Source: Paguma larvata (taxonomy: Eukaryota; Chordata; Mammalia; Carnivora; Viverridae). From it: 64,000 bases of DNA. Below the pieces are notes generated by a model. That model searched no databases, was not told where the DNA came from, and worked only from the letters and a program-made list of their open reading frames with translations. This document shows, one piece after another, positions 35,352 to 46,170 of this stretch (position 1 is the stretch's first letter; the number at the start of each line of letters is the position of its first letter). The stretch is from positions 97,019,804 to 97,083,803 of the forward strand of contig CM057826.1 in the NCBI GenBank assembly GCA_030068075.1. Direction: 5' to 3'. Both the position numbers and the translations under genes were made by a program.

Positions 35352-35606
35352 GGGCGCCTGGGTGGCTCAGTTGGTTGAGATTCCGACTTCAGCTCAGATC
35401 ATGATCTCACAGTTTGTGGGTTCGAGTCCCATGTTGGGCTCTGTGCTGACAGCTTGGAGCCTAGAGCCTGCTTCACATTCTGTGTGCCTCCCCTCTCTCT
35501 GTCCCTCCTCTGCTCGTACTCGGCTCACTCTTTATCAAAAATAAATAAACGGTAAAAAAAGAAATGAATGAAAGAAAGAAAGAAGGAAGGGAAGGAAGGA
35601 AGGAAG
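35352..35606 (+). mobile_element. Felid SINE with tail grown into GAAA/GGAA repeats
   Basis: SINE body 35352-35560, followed by GAAAGAAAGAAAG and GGAAGGAAGGAAGG to 35606. A-rich SINE tails are common seeds of such microsatellites. Confidence 0.92.
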
Positions 35607-36366
35607 AATTCTTCAGTCTGGGGCCTCTAGTTCAATTACTAGAGAGAATAAACCTCCTATTTTTCTAAGGTAAGACAGGAGTTGTCATCTGGCTTCACAG
35701 GGCAGGATTCCAGAGTTCTTTTCAACTGGCTTTCCTGTTGTCAGACAGACTCTGCATCTCTGCCTGTTTCAGTACCTCCAATTCTTGAGTCTTTCCTCCA
35801 CTCCATAGAGAGAGTCGGCATGCTTCAGTTTGGTATTTAGGCACTTAGATTTGACGTTTCTCTGTTCTTCTTCATCTGCTTTCCATCTTCACACATTTGT
35901 TAGCATTCCTTGTCTGCTGTAGTGTCTTGCCAGCTCTCTTTGTGCCAGTGGATTTATACCTTTTAGAAAATTTCTCTTGCTGCCATTTTCAGGGGGGGTT
36001 CATAAAAGGGAGAAAAAAATGTCTAACAGGTTAATTCAGAATATTTGATCCTACTTTTAAAAAGGAAACATTAAATGAGATACTGGACATAGTTTCATTT
36101 TAAATTTTGAGTAAGAAAGTATTTCAGTGTATGTAATTTGAGTCAGGTTAGATTAGAAATTGAGAATTAAATACTAAAAAATTAAATTTAGGCTTAATTC
36201 CACTGATATCTTAGGAGTCAGTGTTATGATTGTATTATAGCCCATGGGGGATTACATTAAATCAATCCAAATGAATTTTTCATGTTTGTATGTCATGAAA
36301 ACTCTTCCCAGAATTAATTTACAAGTGAATCGTCACCTTTCATACGAGGAAGACATTGTGTCGAGA
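35607..36366. other. Unassigned sequence
   Basis: Nothing recognised. Confidence 0.45.
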
Positions 36367-36618
36367 CAGATTTACGTTTCTTTTTTTTTTTTTAATTTTT
36401 TAATGTTTATTTATTTTTGAGACAGAGAGAGACAGAGCATGAGTCGGGGAGGGGCATAGAGAGAGGGAAACACAGAATCCGAAGCAGGCTCCAGGCTCTG
36501 GGCTATCACCCAGAGCCCGACGCGGGGCTCGAACTCACAGACCGCGAGATCATGACCTGAGCTGAAGTCGGACGCTCAACCGACTGAGCCAACCAGGCGC
36601 CCCAGATTTACGTTTCTT
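36367..36618 (-). mobile_element. Young felid SINE, 16-bp duplication
   Basis: CAGATTTACGTTTCTT at 36367-36382 and 36603-36618. The body is 36383-36602, near consensus with CGs preserved (CCGACGCGGGGCTCGAAC). Confidence 0.94.
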
Positions 36619-36837
36619 AAAAATGTTTTTTTATTTTAAGAGGGAGAGAAAGAGAGAGTGGGCGAGCAGCAGAGGGTCAGAGAGAAGGAGAGAATCCCAA
36701 GAAGGCTCTGCACCATCAGCACAGAGCCCAACATGGGGCTCCATCCCACGAACTGTGAGATCATGACCTGAACTGAAATCAAGAGACGGGTGCTTAACTG
36801 ATTGAGCCACCCAGGTGCCCCAGACAGATTTATGTTT
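36619..36837 (-). mobile_element. Older felid SINE at the same target site
   Basis: Body 36619-36821, followed by AGACAGATTTATGTTT, a mutated third copy of the target. This SINE came first; the younger one at 36383 later used its left duplication. Confidence 0.9.
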
Positions 36838-37879
36838 TTAAACACAGACTGTCATGGCAAAACTTACAAATTAAATACATATGCACAGCTGTTCGAAGAA
36901 ATCATTTCCATGGAGACAGAAAATAGGAAAATTGTATTCTAACTTTCAATTTCTGCACCAGATCTAAGCATTCCACCAAACTACAGGGACTTTCTGCTCT
37001 ATTTATTCATAAATTTTAAAGCAATATAAGACTTCATTGTGGAGTTTTCTCTTGGTGCTCTACAGTTACATATATGCTGGACTGGCTTCTTCTCTCCTCG
37101 ACCTTTCTCTGGCTGCTGAGTTCGATTTTCAACCGCCATCCCTCAGCTGTTACTTTTGTCTCGTTCTTGGTATTCACTGTTGTTCTTCCTTTAAGAGTCA
37201 CTGGATTGGCAGCTTGTCAAAGGACCCATTTGTGATTCCGTATGTTATGCTTCCTAGTAGCCCGGAACACTTAAAGAATTCTAAAATGACGGCTATCTCT
37301 TGTTTAGTTGGCCTGAAGTGGTAGTGGTAATTTGGATTTGCTTTTCCTACACTGGTCATGATTGTACATCCAGGTAAATGAATTTTAAGGCATAAAAGCT
37401 TGCATTTTTCACAGGACGTGTGTCGCCTCTGGAGGAAAACATATCTCCTGGTCTCTAGGGACTGAACAGAAGGAAAGCTTTCTAATCTTGGAATCGTATT
37501 TTTCTGAGGGGATGCATATTCACATAAATGAGAAAGAAAACTGTTAGGGAATTATTATGAAGCCCATGTAAGCAGATAAGACATCTAAAAAATCAAAACA
37601 AAGGAAAATTTCAATAATAGTTGTGGATAAGCCCTTAATTTATACCCCTTAACACTTTTCCCATTTCCTCATTAACCTTTTTTCTCTGCCTGATAGTAAT
37701 ATTTCTGCTCATATAATTTGTGTTCCTCCCTCAGAAGAACGTTCCAATATACAGAGTGCATAATTACACTGTTAAAAATGGATTATTACTGGAATTTGGA
37801 TTGCTGAGGACACAGGATGCCACTACAGGGCTATTTTCATGATTTATCACGATTCTAGTATATCTTGAGTTGTCTTGCT
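36838..37879. other. Unassigned sequence
   Basis: No named repeat. A 95-codon plus-strand frame (37037-37324) is Ser/Leu-rich, but with no flanking splice or homology support I do not call it a gene. Confidence 0.45.
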
Positions 37880-38118
37880 TCAAATAATTGTTTTTTTTTT
37901 AAATGTTTATTTATTTTTGAGAGAGAAGGAGAGCACAAGTGGGCAAGGTGCAGAGAGAGAGAAAGAGAAAGAGAGAGAGAGAGAGGGAGACATAGAATCC
38001 GAAGCAGGCTCTGGGCTCTGTGCGATGTGGGGCTCAAACCCACGAACTGTGAGATCATGACCTGAGCTGAAGTCCGATGCTTAACCAACTGGGACACCCA
38101 GGAGCCCCTCAAATAATT
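37880..38118 (-). mobile_element. Felid SINE with expanded GA tract, 10-bp duplication
   Basis: TCAAATAATT at 37880-37889 and 38109-38118. The body (37890-38108) has a pure GA run near 37972-37986 and a deletion of part of the middle (GGCTCTGTGCGATGTGG). Confidence 0.93.
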
Positions 38119-39299
38119 ATATCTTACACATATTTTATTTTTTTCTTTCAGCTCATGATCTGAGTAAGTGAAATGAAGGTCCTTCTTACAAGTGAAGCAG
38201 AAATATATAGATAGTAGATACAAATACCATCTATTGATCTGTGTCTATAGAATTGTCTTTTAAGGAAACTATAGTGCTCTGTGGAACAGAATCTGAAAGA
38301 GAAGGGCTCAGTTGTGAAAGAAACAAGGTGAAAATATCTTGAAATCATATAGATCAATTTTAGCTGTACTTTAAGAAAGTACATCTTTTACTAGTTAAAC
38401 TAATAGAAATCCTTCAGTTTAAAAGAAGTAGCATGAACAGATAACTCAAGGCAATATTAGAGAAGTCACAGAGATGAACAAGGCTATGAGAGAAGAAGTC
38501 ATCCCTGGCAGAGAGATTATCTGAAGATAAGAGAATCTGATTTATTTCGGTAAAAGTTGTGTTACTTTAGATTTTTGGTGGGGGGAGGGGGACAACAAAA
38601 CCAGATTTTCACCAGCCAAGGCAAAAGTAACTTATTGAAAGTACACTGGGGTCTCAAGGAAGAGTTAAACAGTCTACTCTAGGGATAGTAATAGCGTTTG
38701 TCTATGGACCAGCAATGTTAGATGTCTGCTTGCTTCCTGTTTCTATAGACCATCTTTCCCATGGCGAACATGCCTGCCTAGTATACCAGGGGTTTACAGT
38801 CTATGGCTTCAAGCATTAGGGACCAAATCTCCATTTTCTTTCCTCCCTAAGACCCAAATTCCTGTGGAAGGGACTCACTAGCCCTGAAGGAATAAGGTGT
38901 TCAACGTAGACCACAGGTGATGAACTGTGGCCAGAAGGAAGAGTCATGTTGCAATAGGACTGCCCTGCTGTGGCTGCATTGCAGTGGGAGGGAGAAAAAG
39001 AGGGAGGTGCACTTTCTAGAACAAGCATTAGGACCCAGGAGATTTACCTCAGAGTTCTCTACAGCAGAGATATATCTCTAAATCAGTTGATTCATGTGAT
39101 TTAATTAGAAGAGATGATTTGATGTTCGGGCATAAAAATCCCACAAAACTACTGTCACATTCTGGTAAGATGGCCATACCCAAAGGTTTACCAAGGTTTA
39201 TTTTAACTTCTTAGATATAAACAGATTATTTTATTAATATTAATTTTATAAATGTTCTTCAATGAATTATTCATTTTGACTTGCGGCCAGAAGGCATTG
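38119..39299. other. Unassigned sequence
   Basis: G-rich GGTGGGGGGAGGGGG at about 38577-38591 is the only notable motif. No gene recognised. Confidence 0.45.
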
Positions 39300-39425
39300 A
39301 TAAATCTAATGCAGTTCCCTCATTCTACAGAGGAGAAATCTAAGAGGATAAATAACTTGACCAAGGTCACATGGTAAATAAATGAAAATATCTGGGCTGG
39401 AATCCAAGTGTTACTTCTTATCCAG
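39300..39425 (-). repeat. MIR fragment
   Basis: ATTCTACAGAGGAGAAATC, AATAACTTGACCAAGGTCAC and GGCTGGAATCCAAGTG are antisense MIR. Confidence 0.7.
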
Positions 39426-39596
39426 TGGTGATATCTTGATCTTATTATTTGCTTAGAAATGGTTTTTATTTTTTAAAAATATTTAAAGGATGGTGTCTTC
39501 TTACTTGTACAATCTCTGAATAAAAGTATATATAAATTCCGAATCTCACTGTGTCCAGTGGTGGCAAGACTTATCAGCAGCTTAGAACTTTAGCTC

Positions 39597-39872
39597 AGAA
39601 ATTGAAAACTATATGGGGCACCTGGGTGGCTCAGTTGGTTAAGTGTCTATCTTCAGCTCAGGTCATGGTCTCATGGTTTGTGAGTTCGAGCCGCGCATCG
39701 GGCTCTGTGCTGACAGCTCAGAGGCTGGAACTTGCATCATTCAGATTCTGTGTCTCCCTTCCTCTCTGCCCCTCCCCCCGCTTGTGTGTGTGTGCGCACG
39801 CGCGCGTTCTCTCTCTCTCTCGCTCTCTCTCTCAAAAATAAACATTAAAAAAATTAAAAAGAAATTGAATAC
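39597..39872 (+). mobile_element. Felid SINE with a (GT)(GC) tract
   Basis: AGAAATTGAAAAC near 39597 and AGAAATTGAATAC near 39860 flank a plus-strand copy (39614-39859). The CT-rich region has an alternating purine-pyrimidine run, GTGTGTGTGTGCGCACGCGC, at about 39784-39806. Confidence 0.9.
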
Positions 39873-40104
39873 TGTCAGTTCCATGTAGTGTTGTCTCCTG
39901 AGTGAAAGGCCACTTCTTTCTGCACAGAGATGACATGCAAATAGAGCTGCAGGAAAAGCTAGGATTTAGGAAGCAGCTTTGGATTTCATTAGCTCCGAGA
40001 TGGCTCTGTAATGCTAGATCATGGTATGTAACAACGTAATGCGGCCATGATGATCTGACCAGTCAGGATTTCAGAGCAGCAGTAAGGGCTCTACCCACAG
40101 GGGA

Positions 40105-40245
40105 CAGAAATAAATGCATAAACATATAAACACGATAATTCCAGAGAGCAGTAACTGCCACAAGAGAATACAGTGAGAGATGTGACAGAGCGATGGGAGG
40201 CTACTCAAGATTGGGGAAGCAAAGACATTCTCTCTGAATTAATGA
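40105..40245 (-). repeat. Possible L2 fragment
   Basis: AAATAAATGCATAAACATAT and TCCAGAGAGCAGTAACTG recall the antisense L2 3' UTR. Weak. Confidence 0.4.
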
Positions 40246-40441
40246 ATGATTCAGTAGAAGGGAAATTATCAAAATAAAAGTCACATGTCAATAATTTCAA
40301 TAATAAAACCATAGAGTCATAGCAATAAAAGCCCCAAATGATATTTGATAAAATTCAATATGCAGCCTTAAACACCTTAAAAGTGAGGTGTAGACTTGCT
40401 CTTTCTTGACATAAAAAGGGAAAAATTAAGGATTTTATATT

Positions 40442-40624
40442 GGGGTGCCTGGGAAGCTCAGTCAGTTAAGCGGCTGACTCTTGATTTTGGCTCAGGTCAT
40501 GGTCTCATGGTTTGTGAGATCGAGCCCCACATCAGGTTCTGCACTGACAGCATGGAGCCTGCTTGGGATTCTCTCTCTCCCTCTCTCTCTCCCTCACTCA
40601 AAATAAATAAACATTAAAAAAAAA
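40442..40624 (+). mobile_element. Felid SINE followed directly by a young L1
   Basis: Plus-strand copy with an AATAAATAAACATTAAAAAAAAA tail. TTTATATTG just before it resembles TTAATATTG after the L1 (41258-41266), hinting that the L1 landed in this SINE's tail. Confidence 0.9.
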
Positions 40625-40632
40625 GAATGTTT

Positions 40633-41262
40633 TTGCATTCCCACCAACTAGTGCAGCTGCTCTGGAGAACTATGTGGAGGTTCCTCAAAAAAAAAAAAAA
40701 TGAAAATAGAACTACCCTATGACCCAGCAATAGCACTGCTAGGAATCTACCCAAGAGACACACGAATGCTGATGCATAGGGGCACGTGTACCCCGATGTT
40801 TACAGCAGCACTTTCGACAATAGCCAAATCATGGAAAGAGACTAAGTGTCCATCAACTGATGAATGGATAAAGAAGACATGGTATATATAAATACAATGG
40901 AATACTATGCGGCAATGAGAAAGAATGATATCTGACTATGTGTGGCAACATAGATGGAACTGGAGGGTATTATGCTGAGTGAAATAAGTCAGAGAAAGAT
41001 AGCATATGTTTCCATGCACACGTGGATTTTGAGAGACTAAGCAGAAATCATGGGGGAGGGGAAGAGGGGAAAGAAAAAAGACACAGAGAGGGAGGGAGAC
41101 AAAACATAAGAGACTCTTAAATACTAAGAACAAACCGAGGGTTAATGGGGGTATGGGAGGGGGGAGTCTGGGTGACGAACACTGAGCAGGGCACGGGTTG
41201 GGATGAGCACTGGATGTTGTATGGAAACCAATTTGACAATAAAAAAATTAAAAAAAATTAAT
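40633..41262 (+). mobile_element. Young felid L1 3' end with a 16-bp 5' micro-inversion
   Basis: The upright L1 begins at about 40649 (AGTGCAGCTGCTCTGG) and runs through the ORF2 end and 3' UTR to TTTGACAATAAAAAAATT. Just before it, TTGCATTCCCACCAAC (40633-40648) is the exact reverse complement of GTTGGTGGGAATGCAA, which lies immediately upstream in the intact order at 4206-4221. So the first 16 bases are inverted. Confidence 0.93.
40700..41000 (+). pseudogene. L1 ORF2 C-terminal remnant
   Basis: Frame 40700-40891 reads [20 protein letters not shown], then STIAKSWKETKCPSTDEW. It is broken afterwards by a frameshift before the 3' UTR. Confidence 0.88.
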
Positions 41263-41368
41263 ATTGAGTTAATTTTATAATGGTAGAGCAAATATAGCAA
41301 TATTTTCCTTTAAGAAATGAACAAAGAAAAGGTACTCTTTGTCACCAGTATTTTCCAATGTACTGTTA

Positions 41369-41486
41369 AAAATTTTATTTTATCATATATATGTATGATA
41401 ATCTCTATGCCAAATGTGGGGCTCAAACTTACGACCCAAAGATCAAGAGTCACCTGCTCTCCCAACTGGGCCAGCCAGGAGACCCT
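41369..41486 (-). mobile_element. Older short carnivore SINE
   Basis: GTGGGGCTCAAACTTACGAC, AAGATCAAGAGTCACCTGCT and GGGCCAGCCAGGAGACC on the reverse strand. Confidence 0.78.
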
Positions 41487-41488
41487 CA

Positions 41489-41718
41489 AAATTATTTTTT
41501 TCTTTTTTTTTTTAAAGTTTATTTATTTATTTTGAGAGAGACAGAGTATGAGTAGGGAGGGGTAGAGAGAAAGGGAGAGAGAGAGAATCCCAGGCAGACT
41601 CCACACTGTCAGTGCAGAGCCTGATGTAGAGCTTGAATTCTTGAACCATGAGATCATAACCTGAGCTGAAGTCAGATGCTTAACCAACTGACCCACCCAG
41701 GGATCCTGAAATTATTTT
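41489..41718 (-). mobile_element. Felid SINE with an 11-bp duplication
   Basis: AAATTATTTTT at 41489-41499 and 41708-41718. The head end reads CCACCCAGGGATCC. Confidence 0.9.
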
Positions 41719-42227
41719 TATTAGGGTAGGATCTCCAAAAGAAATGACAACTAAATATTGGTGGGGTGTGGGAGGGGAAATAGACATGTTATTTGAAGAA
41801 ATAAAAGAAATTAAGCCATTCCCAGGGCCCTGCTCAAAAGTATTTGAAATGTCAAAAGCTTTAATGAAATGGGTAAACACAAGATAAAGCCATAAACACA
41901 CATATCTTTCCTGAATATCAGTAAAAACCAACTAGAAAAGATAACTAAAAAGATCTTATTCACAATGTCAGTAAATTATAAAATATATGGATATTAATAT
42001 GGAAAATGAAAGACACATAAAATAAACTAAAAACACTTTAAAAGAAGAGTTCAAAAAACCAAATGGACACAGAGACATATCATGACTGTGGATAGTAGAG
42101 ATGGTATTTCCCAAATTAATATATAAATTTAACATATTCCCATTAGAAACTAAAGAATACTTTACAGAGCTCAATAAAATGACTCCAGAACTGTTTTGGC
42201 AAAGCAAATGGACAGAATTATCAAATA

Positions 42228-42644
42228 TAGTTGACCCTTGAACAACACAGGTTTGAACTGGATGGGTCCACATACAAGTGGATTTTTTAAAATAAATACA
42301 GTAAATATATTGTACCCCTAAAACTAAAATATGTTAACTAAATGGAATTTAAATAAAAACTTAAAAAAATAAATGCAGCACAGTACTATAACTGTATTTT
42401 CTCTTCCTTATGATTTTCTCAACAACATTTTCTTTTCTCTAGCTTACTTTATTGTAAGGATACAGTATATAATACATATGACATACAAAAGACGTGTTAA
42501 TCGAGTGTTTATGTTATGGGTAAGGCTTCTAGTCAACAGTAGGCTACTAGTAGTTAAGTTTTGGGGAAGCCAAAGTTACACGTGGTTTTTCAACTGTGCA
42601 GGGGTTCAGCGCCCCTAAACCCTACATTGGTCAAAGGTCAACTA
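42228..42644. mobile_element. MER2-like Tigger-group DNA transposon, both ends present
   Basis: Left end TAGTTGACCCTTGAACAAC and right end TTGGTCAAAGGTCAACTA are inverted repeats with few mismatches; a TA target lies just left of it. The middle includes GATTTTCTCAACAACATTTT, CTAGCTTACTTTATTGTAAG and GGTAAGGCTTCTAGTCAACA, as in MER2. A 64-bp L1 tail is inserted at 42303-42366. No transposase. Confidence 0.85.
42291..42378 (+). mobile_element. Tiny L1 3' end inside the MER2-like element
   Basis: ATATGTTAACTAAATGGAAT, then TTAAATAAAAACTTAAAAAAA, match the end of an older carnivore L1. It is flanked by AAATAAATACAG (42291-42302) and AAATAAATGCAG (42367-42378). Confidence 0.75.
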
Positions 42645-42905
42645 TGATAGTCTCTCTCTACATAAGAAAAAGAACAATGAAGAAGAATAATATTTCATAG
42701 ATACTAGAATTTTAAAGGAAATGAATGGAAACGATATGATATGAGTTCATAAATGAAATAAGAGGTACACAAAGGAATAGGAAACCTAGTTTATATATAT
42801 CCTTAATACATAAACTCAGTCTTAGATGATGGAGAAAGGAGATGATTAAAGAACTAGTAAGAAAACTAGGTATTAATATGAAGAAAAATCAACTTAGGCC
42901 TTTAC
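42645..42905. other. Unassigned sequence
   Basis: Nothing recognised. Confidence 0.4.
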
Positions 42906-43153
42906 CTCACACTGCATTTTTAAAAAATTTTTTTAATATTTATTTATACTTGAGGGAGAGAGAGAGACAGAGCATGAGTGGGGGAGGGGCAGAGAGAGAG
43001 GGAGACACAGAATCTGAAGCAGGCTCCAGGCTGTGAGCTGTCAGCATAGAGCCCGAGGTGGGGGTCAAACTCACAGACCGCAAGATCATGACCTGAGCCA
43101 GTCGGACGCTTAACCGACTGAGCCACCCAGGCGCCCCTCACACTACATTTTTA
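42906..43153 (-). mobile_element. Felid SINE, 17-bp duplication with one mismatch
   Basis: CTCACACTGCATTTTTA at 42906-42922 and CTCACACTACATTTTTA at 43137-43153. The body is 42923-43136. Confidence 0.94.
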
Positions 43154-43454
43154 TCCCTTCTGCAAGAGGTTGCCCATCAGAATTTTACCATTTTTGAAAG
43201 CTGGCATTATTGAAAAGTTTCCAGTTTTCTTCTTGTAAAGGTGGAGTCACCTATTCATCTTTGAAGAAGGCTCTCTTAGTTTTGAGAAAAGCACCAGAAT
43301 AGACCCTTTTAATAGAACAAGGACACAATTGTTGCTTTTGGAGAAAACCGAGGTCTCCAGTAAGCTGAAAAGTTTGATTTTGAGGCATAAATTGTTTTTA
43401 TTCACTGGTGTATGTCCTTTTGGAACCAGAGGGGAAAAATATAACCCCGTGTCT
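43154..43454. other. Unassigned sequence
   Basis: Nothing recognised. Confidence 0.4.
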
Positions 43455-43800
43455 CAGGCTGTTCAGGGTGCTATAACGAAATACCAGATTGGGTAGCTAT
43501 AAACAACAAAAATTTATTTCTCACAGTTTTGGAGGCTGGAAGTCCAAGATCAGGGCGTCGGCCTGTCTGATGAGGGCCCTCTTCCTGGTGGAAGATGTCC
43601 CATTGTACCTTCACATGGTGGAAAGGCCCAGGAGTATCTCTGGAGCCTCTTTTGTAAGGTACAATCCCATTCATAAGGCCTCCAGCCTTTAATGTATGTA
43701 CTTTCCCAAAGGCCCCACCTGCTCCATGCCATCACATTGGGTATTAGGATTTCAATATATGAATTGGGTGAGGGGGATGCAAATATTCAAACAAAAGTAC
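43455..43800 (-). mobile_element. Solo LTR of the ERVL-MaLR type
   Basis: GGGTGCTATAACGAAATACC, CAACAAAAATTTATTTCTCA, CAGTTTTGGAGGCTGGAAG, CTTCACATGGTGGAAAGG and CCAAAGGCCCCACC occur in the order of a MaLR LTR read antisense. No internal region is attached. Subfamily not assigned. Confidence 0.8.
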
Positions 43801-43852
43801 CTTAGAATGTGGATTTAGGCTGACCTGTCCCTGCAAGTACTCTTTTTTTGGA

Positions 43853-43869
43853 AGAGATAGGTAGGTAGG

Positions 43870-43949
<80 letters not shown>
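43853..43949. repeat. Compound microsatellite (TAGG)(TAGA)n(TG)n
   Basis: Three TAGG units, about eleven TAGA units to 43907, then about 20 TG units to 43949. Long perfect arrays of this kind are highly variable. Confidence 0.97.
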
Positions 43950-43950
<1 letters not shown>

Positions 43951-44874
43951 GGCCAACTGAATGCTTATAGGAGACTATGATACTGGACCTTTGGGTAGGC
44001 CTGATCTTTTTATAGTAGAGATAAGAAGTGTGAAGGGAATCAGCAAGACTGAACTCGGTACAGTAACGCTTGGGTTGGACCATTGGTGCCTTTCACACAG
44101 TGTTAGTTAAGACAGAAAAACTCCGACCTGGGAAACGCACTGCTGATCTTTATCATTGCCTGGTGTGAGCCGTGGGAACTGGATTGCACTCTGAGTGCAT
44201 GAGTGTTTCCACTGTCAATTGTTCAATTTGTTTTACTCACTGAATCTTCACCAGCATCATAGGGGGCAGGGCATGGATTTGGAGAGGAGACATCTCTCTG
44301 TGAATATCTCTGGCTCTACCTCTCTTTTTCCTATATATGCACATACACAACCACCCACACGCATACGTGGATGAAGATATACACAGTCACACTCCCCTTG
44401 CCACCATATGGGTTGTTAGGGCCAGTATTCCAGTGTGTGGAGATGCCTGGCCACTGTAGCAGTGCATGTTCTGAAAGTAATACATCCTGGAAGTGGTCGT
44501 AATCTATACCGTATTGTTGTTATTGCATCCCTGAATCCACAGTACATTTTTGTTAACTGTTTTACTCTTGTCTTAACTGGGCCTGGGTGAGTTAAGGGAG
44601 AAATCAGTGCGGGTCCTGAGAGAGACACTGGTTGGGAAGGATGGCATTCCGGTCATCAGATGGTTGGACCCTCTGGACTCCAGCAGGGGCAATAAATAAC
44701 CATGAGGACTGACTTAGGGGAATATGTACTGGGTCTGTAGGAGGTAAGTCTCAAGGAAGAATGGGTTTCTTATAGCCTGTGATATGGTTCATAGTTTTTA
44801 TAATTTGACTACTAAAGGAAATGTGACCTTATTAAGTAATCCTAGTTTTGTGTGGTCTGTGAACTTGCCCTTTC
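43950..44874. other. Unassigned sequence
   Basis: No gene or named repeat. A reverse frame at 44416-44628 has no supporting feature. Confidence 0.45.
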
Positions 44875-45020
44875 ACTTATTCATACAGTCCACAAATATT
44901 TATTACCAGCTCACCCTGCGCTGCGACTAGGCTAGGCATATAGATACAATGATGACAAAGTGAGTCTCTACATTTTAGGAGAAAACTCCAGGAAGTTAAA
45001 TATTAACAAGTCAAAGTATA
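44875..45020 (-). mobile_element. L2 3' end fragment
   Basis: TTATTCATACAGTCCACAAA, GGCTAGGCATATAGATACA and GATGACAAAGTGAGTCTCTA follow the antisense L2 3' UTR. Confidence 0.65.
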
Positions 45021-45301
45021 AGAAAATAAGAAAAATGGGAGAAGAAACGGAAATGAAAAAAATAGAAGATAGATCTATATGACTATAGAAACATTTTAAA
45101 TCTCTATAAAATGAAAATTAATAAAGGAAGCTAAAAAAGAAATCAAACTAAGGGAGTTGGGCTAACGATGACAAATGAGCTAAAAACATTTTAAATATGA
45201 CAGTCTTTGTCAAAGCTAAAGCCTAATACCAAATCCCTAAGGGATTAAAAGGACACGAGGAGCAACAAACAAGAGTAAACTTAAAAAATACTTTCAGTAA
45301 T

Positions 45302-45508
45302 GGGGCGCCTGGGTGGCTTAGTCAGTTAAGCATCTGAGTTCGGCTCAGGGCATGATCTCGCAGTTTGTGAGTTCGAGCCATGTTGGGCTCCATGCTGACA
45401 GTTCAGAGTCTGAAGCCTGCTTCAGATCCTATGTCTCCCTCTCTCTCTGACCCTCTCCCGCTCGTTCTCTGCCTCTCTCAAATATAAAATAAACATTAAA
45501 AAATTTAA
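45302..45508 (+). mobile_element. Felid SINE
   Basis: Plus-strand copy with head GGGGCGCCTGGGTGGCTTAG and tail AATAAACATTAAAAAATTT. Flanking duplications are decayed. Confidence 0.92.
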
Positions 45509-45514
45509 AAACTA

Positions 45515-46170
45515 CCGTCAGTAGCAATTAAATAATTTGCATTAAAAGCAACAATAAGGTAACATCTCACATTTAATGAACTTAAAAGTATAAGAAAAAT
45601 CATAAAACTATGATCAGGCTGTAGAAAAATAACCAGGCATTCCTATTGTCGGCATAAATTGATGGAATAACAGTAATTCTTAAAAGTGACTTAGCATTAA
45701 ATATTAGGAGCATAAAAATATAAATGCCTTTACAACTTCAGATACATCTTAAGACAAAATTTCACCAACAGTAGTTATACCATCTAGCATGTTATTTTCT
45801 GCCAGGGATGTTTCTAAGTGCTTCATATATATTACCTCATTTAGTCTTCACAGTAGCCATATGAAGTAGTTACTTTTATTATTCATCATTTTGGAGATGA
45901 GGAAACTGAAGAATGCCCCAAGTTCAAAAAATTGCTTAGGATTGCCTGGTTGGCTAATGGCAGAGCTGAGATTTGAAGCTCTGGGGTTTGGACTCATCAT
46001 CACTGCATCATGATGCTTTGATGGAAGGAAAAAGTTCTGTACCCAAAGATGCTTGTGGTATCATCATGTATAATATAAAAAAAGTTGAGGGAAAGTTACA
46101 TATTCCGCAAGGGAAATGGTTAAACACGTTATAGTATATTCATTCAACAGATAATTATTTCACCAGAGCT
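45515..46170 (+). mobile_element. Old L1M remnant, split by a MIR
   Basis: 45515-45785 and 46025-46170 (AAAGATGCTTGTGGTATCAT, GGGAAATGGTTAAACACG, TTATAGTATATTCATTCAAC) fit the ORF2 end of an old L1 or HAL1. The MIR at 45790-46020 sits between them. Confidence 0.5.
45790..46020 (-). repeat. MIR
   Basis: Antisense MIR: TAAGTGCTTCATATATATTA, TTTTGGAGATGAGGAAACTG, TGGCAGAGCTGAGATTTGAA. Confidence 0.85.

Larger units (their letters stand above)
40260..42227 (+). mobile_element. Old L1M ORF2 region holding four younger insertions
   Basis: RT-region pieces appear in order around the insertions: GATATTTGATAAAATTCAAT (40342), AAGAAATGAACAAAGAAAAG (41314), then TCTTATTCACAATGTCAG (41954), CCCAAATTAATATATAAATT (42110) and AGCAAATGGACAGAATTATC (42202). 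Inside are a SINE and a young L1 (40442-41262), an older SINE (41369-41486) and another SINE (41500-41707). Confidence 0.65.

Noticed and set aside
37037..37324. 95-codon frame with hydrophobic segments
   Set aside because: Isolated, Ser/Leu-rich from pyrimidine-rich DNA, no homology recognised and no promoter nearby.
39784..39806. Alternating GT/GC run as a regulatory Z-DNA element
   Set aside because: It is a slippage product inside the CT-rich region of a SINE; no other evidence of function.
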